DNA from: Entoloma clypeatum
Lineage: Eukaryota; Basidiomycota; Agaricomycetes; Agaricales; Entolomataceae
Direction of reading: 5' to 3'
Assembly (NCBI GenBank): GCA_963565915.1
Contig: OY751493.1
Location: forward strand, 2,170,001 to 2,234,000
Length of the DNA stretch: 64,000 bases
Shown here in pieces: positions 59,865 to 64,000 of the stretch. How positions within the stretch are numbered: the stretch's first letter is position 1; each line of letters opens with the position of its first letter. Made by a program: the position numbers and the translations under genes. The notes beneath the pieces are model-generated. The model worked only from the letters and a program-made list of their open reading frames with translations, ran no database searches and was not told the DNA's origin.

Positions 59865-60340
59865 TGTTACATTCCGATCAATTCCGATGATTTCCGACCA
59901 ATCCCGACACCTCTGACATTTTTGACTAATACTTATTATGTATACTTACTGTTATGAATCTCGTTACTACGTACATTACTTACATCCGACCATTTTACTT
60001 ATGTTAAGAATCTCCGACAGCCACTCGTTATCCGACTCCGACGAAGCCACACGTCCTCCGACATAGTATTTAAACTTATGTAGAATCGTGTATTAGCTTC
60101 AGTTTGAATATCAACTTAGATTCGACATCTTACCTCCCGTCCTCTTTCCGACTCTTAACTTGAGTCCGACCTCCGACCTCCGATCCTCCGATCCTTCGAA
60201 ATAAGGACACCAACGTATTAGCAAGGGCGCAACACACAAGTTAAAGCCAAGTCCTTGCCCCTACATTGCACGCGCTCCGACCTTCCAACCTTCCGACGCG
60301 TCCGACGTAGCTCCAATGTTTTGTCGATCAGTTCTTAACA
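59865..60340 (+). repeat. 3' LTR of chromovirus 2
   Basis: 476 bp, TGTTACATT to TTCTTAACA, preceded by the purine tract AAGGGGGAAA. Many TCCGAC words. Confidence 0.92.
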
Positions 60341-60739
60341 TCAGCAAACTGTTTAATCATGTATATACTGTTTAACTACTGTATACACATTTCTGGCCAT
60401 AGAGATCGAAATGTAAATCTAAAACATATATGGTATATGCCATTTAGCACACTTATATAGATAGAATGGTTGGAGCCTTAGTGGGCATGCTGGACGTCGA
60501 ACAGGTTCTGAGCAGAACCCTTGTGGATTCCCTGTGGATTCTGCTCAGAATCTGAGGCAATTCCGGCTGGAAATTTCAAGCAGAATGTCATTCCGAAGGC
60601 CATTAACAGCCAAATTGGCCTCCAAAAATTCTACTGGAGGACATGGGGGAGTGTAAAGAGCTCGATCCCTCCTGCCATTTGTGCATCTGCTGCTGTTCTC
60701 ACATTGTGCTAGGGCTGCACCCGTGCATTGTCCCAAGGG
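60341..60739. other. Unassigned sequence downstream of chromovirus 2
   Basis: AT-rich at first, no convincing gene. Ends where minisatellite units begin. Confidence 0.4.
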
Positions 60740-61560
60740 GTGATTGTTGGGCATGGGGGCAGTTGTTGGGCACACAGAATGGCCATTGGGCATGGATGGG
60801 CAGCTCTTGGGTGTGAGGGCCAGTCGTTGTAAGGGCGACCTTACGATCCAAGACTCAAACTCAGATACTTGCAAGGAAGATCTGAAGTTTAGATTGAGCA
60901 GTCTGATAAGTAATACAACACACACCTTGCAAGGGAGATCCGAAGAGAAAGTTCTAAGGATTCCCCTGCAAGCTAGCGAGATAAATAGTAAAATGAGATA
61001 TGAAATAAGAGATAAAACAAGACGCATGAATGATGAGCAATGATCAGGAGTAGCGATGAAGGATGAATGGAAACAAGATGAATGATAGTACCTGCGGTCC
61101 AACGTGCGGAGTAGTGGATGGGGGCAGAGTCATCAGATGCGGAGAGGCGGATAAGATGTCGGAGGCAGCGGATACGATCGGAGGACATCGGAGATGGTGG
61201 AATAGAAAGGAAAGGAAGAAAGGAAAGGAAAAGTAAAAAGTGAAAGTGGTTGCCCTTACAGTCGTTGGGCATGGGGGCAGCCATTGGATACAAGGGAACA
61301 GCCGTTGAGCACATGGGACAGCTGTTGGGGATAGAGGGCAGTCGTTGGGCACAGGGACAACTGTTGGGGATGGAGGGGAGCTCTTGGGTGCGAGGGGCAG
61401 TCGTTGGGCACACAGGATGGCTGTTGGGCATAGAGGGGCAGCTCTTGAATGTGAGAATCAGTCATTGGACATGAGGGGCAGCTCTTGGGCACATGGGATG
61501 GCCTTTGGGCATGGAGGGGCAGCTCTTGGGTGCAAGGGGCAGTCATTGGGTACAGATGGT
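60740..61560. repeat. GTTGGGCAT minisatellite, interrupted by a solo LTR
   Basis: Irregular units such as AGTCGTTGGGCACA.. and AGCTCTTGGGTGTGA at 60740-60827 and 61261-61560. Same core as inside the hAT element at 46.1-46.5 kb. Confidence 0.7.
60828..61260. repeat. Solo LTR-like insert, TSD GTCGT
   Basis: 433 bp starting TGTAAGGGCGACC and ending GGTTGCCCTTACA, so the ends are inverted over 13 bases with one mismatch. GTCGT flanks both sides (60823-60827, 61261-61265), and removing it restores a minisatellite unit. TG..CA ends and a 5-bp duplication indicate an LTR; its parent element is not in the window. Confidence 0.75.
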
Positions 61561-61698
61561 GGATGACGACCTGGATGCATGGTATGCAGCCGCACAAGTC
61601 AATGATGATAATCGGATCGCCAACAAAGCTTTCAAGTCCACAGTTCTGACACGCCCTAACCCTTTCCACACTGCTCCGACCGCACCGAAGGCAGCAGC

Positions 61699-62403
61699 TG
61701 TTATATCCGTCTCCGAGTCTCCAATCCACTCTGATCGTCCTCTGATATTCCAGACATCCATTACCTCCACATCTCCGCATGTTGCCATCTTGCATTTCAT
61801 ATTCATAACTCCATGCCTTTATGCATTTCATATTCATATTCCCGTTTACTTATGCATCACCTTTTCCGCATGGTCCATTGACCAACATCTCTGATGTTCG
61901 ATACAGTTGCTGGCAACTTACGCCACAACTCTGGACCTACTCTGACCATCTCCGTAAAGTAATCACATTTAGATATTTAAGCTCGTACCATACCTGTAGT
62001 TCCTCAGTTGGAATATTAACCAAGTTCACTCCTCTACTCTCAGTTCATGCCAGAGATCCTCGCCGTGGTACAATACACTGATGACATCATCATCTTCTGC
62101 TCCTCCTCCATCGTTACCCTTTGACGAGCTCAGTACTGTGTCCGAGTCACAACTCGGACATTGTCCAACCACTTCCATGTCAGCATGTCCCTCACCGAAA
62201 TCTCTCCTCCAACCTCCACACCTCCAACCTCTCCTCCGACCTCCTGAAATTGGGACACCTTATCCAACAAACGGCGGTGCAACACATATGTTGAAGCCAT
62301 GTCCCTCCCCTTTGTCGTTCCTCCGGAGTTCTGCTCAGGTCTCAGTCCTACGTCTGACCTCTGTCGGACTCCAACAAAGCTCCAATGTTTCATCTACTTG
62401 ACA
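61699..62403 (+). repeat. Solo LTR inside element-3 gag, TSD GCAGC
   Basis: 705 bp, TGTTATATCC to TACTTGACA, flanked by GCAGC at 61694-61698 and 62404-62408. Its right part resembles the chromovirus-2 LTR (CACCTTATCC.. and TTGAAGCCATGTCC). Removing it joins TAPKAAA to GSVFP in one frame. Confidence 0.78.
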
Positions 62404-62986
62404 GCAGCAGGATCTGTCTTTCCCTGACCTTTCATCCCCTATATTCTGTGTGCACCTCCGACAGTTGCTGCTCCAGCTCCGACTGTCCGTGACCCCAATG
62501 CAATGGACATTGATGCCTCTTGTGTTAGGGGTAAGAATGCCGATGTATGCTTCAGATGTGGTAAGATGGGTCACTTCAGTCACAAGTGTCCGCTCTGATT
62601 CGACATCCGATTCATGACGTTGGACAAACAGAAGGAGTACGTGATGGACCAACTGGCCGCTAAAGATGCAGTGGTGTCTACCTCTGATGTTGCTGGAGCG
62701 TCGGAGCAAGCAGAAGACAAACAAGAGGATTTGCCCCCCAACAATGAGGGAACGGCGTGCCCTCATTGTCCACTAGCAATTGTTATGCTTCCTTGTCTAT
62801 AGATGAATCAGATGTTATTTCTTCTCCCTATGACTCAGCGCAGAATGAACCCTCAGTCACACCTACCCCAACTCCGAAAGTCGTCCGACCCCAACTCCAA
62901 AAATAGGAACAACAACTTCCAAAAAAATACATCCTGGCCTCCAACGGCTCTGACAATGCTATTGACTAGATGTTGTTCTGGAGACA

Positions 62987-63316
62987 ATGGATACTAAGGA
63001 TACCCTTTCCCAAAAGGCTCTCCTTGATAGCGGGGCAACTGGCTACTTCATTGACCGCTCTCTGGTAGAGAAACATCGACTCAGTACCCAAAGGCTACAA
63101 CGTGCAATCTCTGTCTACAATGTTGACAGTACTCCAAATGACGCCAGAGTGATATCAGAGGTCCTGGACATTATACTCCGATACCAGGATCACACAGAGT
63201 GGACCCAGCTCGCAGTAACTGGACTGGGAAAGCAGGATATTGTACTTGGATTCACGTGGCTCAAGGAGCACAATCCCAAGGTAGATTGGACCTCTGGGGA
63301 GGTGAAAATGAGTTGA
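62987..63316 (+). pseudogene. Retropepsin-like protease of element 3
   Basis: ALLDSGATGYFIDRSLVEKH carries the DSG active-site motif, and IVLGFTWLKEHNPKVDW the second conserved block (ILG..WL). A TGA at 63314 lies where the tandem copy below has a CGC arginine codon. Confidence 0.75.
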
Positions 63317-64000
63317 TATCTGGTTCGCTGTCAGACTTGCCAACAGGAGGCCACTCAGGAGTGGAAGATCCGCAAATTTGAGCAGGTGTGTATCTGCACT
63401 TGTCAGATGGGTCTGACGCCAGATGTGGGATTAGCAGAGGAGGCTCCGCAAGGCCCTTGGATGGAAGGCGTAAGTGAGGATGAAGAACAATTATTGGATG
63501 AGCCGTCGGAAGACAAAGCAGAGGAAGAGGAAGAAGAAGAGTTTGAAGAGGGAGATCGCCTCTTTGTCGGAGCCCTACCTCCAACATCGGAATTTGTTTG
63601 AGCATCGTCAACCACCTCACAACGCCTATTGGAGGTGTGTAACTGGACTGGGAAAGCAGGATATTGTACTTGGATTCACGTGGCTCAAGGAGCACAATCC
63701 CAAGGTAGATTGGACCTCCGGGGAGGTGAGAATGAGTCGCTGTCCCGCTCGCTGTTGGACTTGCCATCAGGAGGCCATTCAGGAGCAGAAGGTCCGCAAA
63801 TTTGAGCAGACACGCATCCACACTTGTTGGATGGGTCCGACGCCAGATGCTGGATTAGCGGAGGAAGCCCCGCGAGGCCCTTGGGTGGAAGATGTAAGCG
63901 AGGATGAAGAACAATCATCGGATGAGCCGTTGGAAGACAATGCGGAGGAGGAAGACGAGTTCAAAGAGGGAGATCGCCTCTTCATCGGAGCCCTATCTCC
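63215..64000 (+). repeat. Tandem duplication of about 424 bp after the protease
   Basis: The stretch starting GTAACTGGACTGGGAAAGCAGG at 63215 repeats at 63639 with scattered differences. Each unit encodes TGLGKQDIVLGFTWLKEHNPKVDW, the KIRKFEQ/KVRKFEQ helix and an acidic EDEEQ..EEEE segment ending in EGDRLF. The second unit is cut by the window end. Confidence 0.85.

Larger units (their letters stand above)
47554..60340 (+). mobile_element. Ty3/gypsy chromovirus 2, 5' LTR split by a copia element
   Basis: The 5' LTR is 47554-48021 plus 53805-53814; between them lies a copia element. The internal domain is 53815-59864 and the 3' LTR 59865-60340. It contains gag with one CCHC knuckle, protease-RT-RNase H-integrase-chromodomain, and an antisense gene at 58723-59700. 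Three CGA-to-TGA-type stops and a few frameshifts disable the polyprotein. The word TCCGAC is strikingly frequent throughout. No target duplication can be read because the left side continues into another copy's tail. Confidence 0.9.
61550..64000 (+). mobile_element. Decayed Ty3/gypsy element 3 (gag-protease part), runs off the window
   Basis: Gag C-terminus (DDDLDAWYAAAQVNDDNRIANKAFKS..) at 61555-61698 continues after a solo LTR at 62404 with AMDIDASC and the CCHC knuckle CFRCGKMGHFSHKC, a TGA near 62597, then a long acidic stretch, and a protease from 62990. The reverse transcriptase would lie beyond 64000. Confidence 0.75.

Noticed and set aside
60545..61102. 185-aa minus-strand ORF with hydrophobic segments
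   Set aside because: It crosses the boundary between minisatellite and solo LTR, so it is a chance ORF.
46180..61560. CRISPR-like array of GTTGGGCAT repeats
   Set aside because: Unit lengths are irregular, spacers are themselves repeat-derived, and the host is eukaryotic; it is a minisatellite.

Overview
The window looks like a chromosomal segment of a basidiomycete fungus, probably an agaricomycete. Coding genes are dense and on both strands, and they are broken by many very short introns (about 45-60 nt, GT-AG with a few GC-AG) and by exons as small as 8-11 nt. The reconstructed proteins are of fungal type (Ies1, Cdc11-type septin, Msh1, Ypt7, Atg16, Osh-type OSBP). The mobile elements are chromodomain-bearing Ty3/gypsy elements, Ty1/copia and hAT, as is usual in agaricomycetes. 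All exon coordinates were built by hand from splice signals and reading-frame continuity; where a full model is given, total length divides by three and the frame stays open.

Region 1 (1-36,280) is a housekeeping gene island: alpha/beta hydrolase (5' end outside the window, +), INO80 subunit Ies1 (+), an MIT-domain protein (-), a Cdc11-type septin (-), mitochondrial MutS homologue Msh1 (+), an Aco2-type aconitase (-), an oxysterol-binding protein with PH domain (-), 6-phosphogluconate dehydrogenase (+), an asparagine-synthetase-domain protein (+), prohibitin (+), a TIA-1/Pub1-like triple-RRM protein (+), Atg16 (-), Rab7/Ypt7 (+), 6-phosphogluconolactonase (+) and a large chromodomain protein with possible Chp1-like architecture (-). 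Several pairs are divergent with 52-108 bp between start codons, notably ATG16/YPT7 and septin/MSH1. Two oxidative pentose-phosphate enzymes lie about 9 kb apart.

Region 2 (about 36.3-64 kb) is a nest of transposable elements. A minus-strand gag-like zinc-knuckle ORF (probable LINE ORF1) is the oldest layer. It has been split by a 6.3-kb Ty3/gypsy chromovirus (TSD GTGAG), a solo LTR (TSD TTCAT) and a 933-bp non-autonomous hAT element (TSD TGGGGTCC); deleting each one rejoins the host ORF. A second chromovirus follows (LTRs at 47.55 and 59.87 kb). Its 5' LTR is itself split by a full-length, apparently young copia element (TSD GATCA, two differences between its LTRs). Beyond it lie a minisatellite with a solo LTR (TSD GTCGT) and a decayed third gypsy element whose gag holds another solo LTR (TSD GCAGC) and whose protease-proximal region is tandemly duplicated.

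The most interesting items are: (a) an antisense, spliced gene carried at the 3' end of the second chromovirus, encoding a coiled-coil protein whose Zn(II)2Cys6 cluster forms only after the intron is removed; (b) a candidate -1 programmed frameshift signal in the copia element, between protease and integrase; (c) the possible Chp1-like chromodomain protein with a charged insertion inside its chromodomain. Most disabling stops in the two gypsy polyproteins are TGA, many explicable as CGA or TGG changed by C-to-T transitions, which suggests RIP-like or methylation-driven decay.
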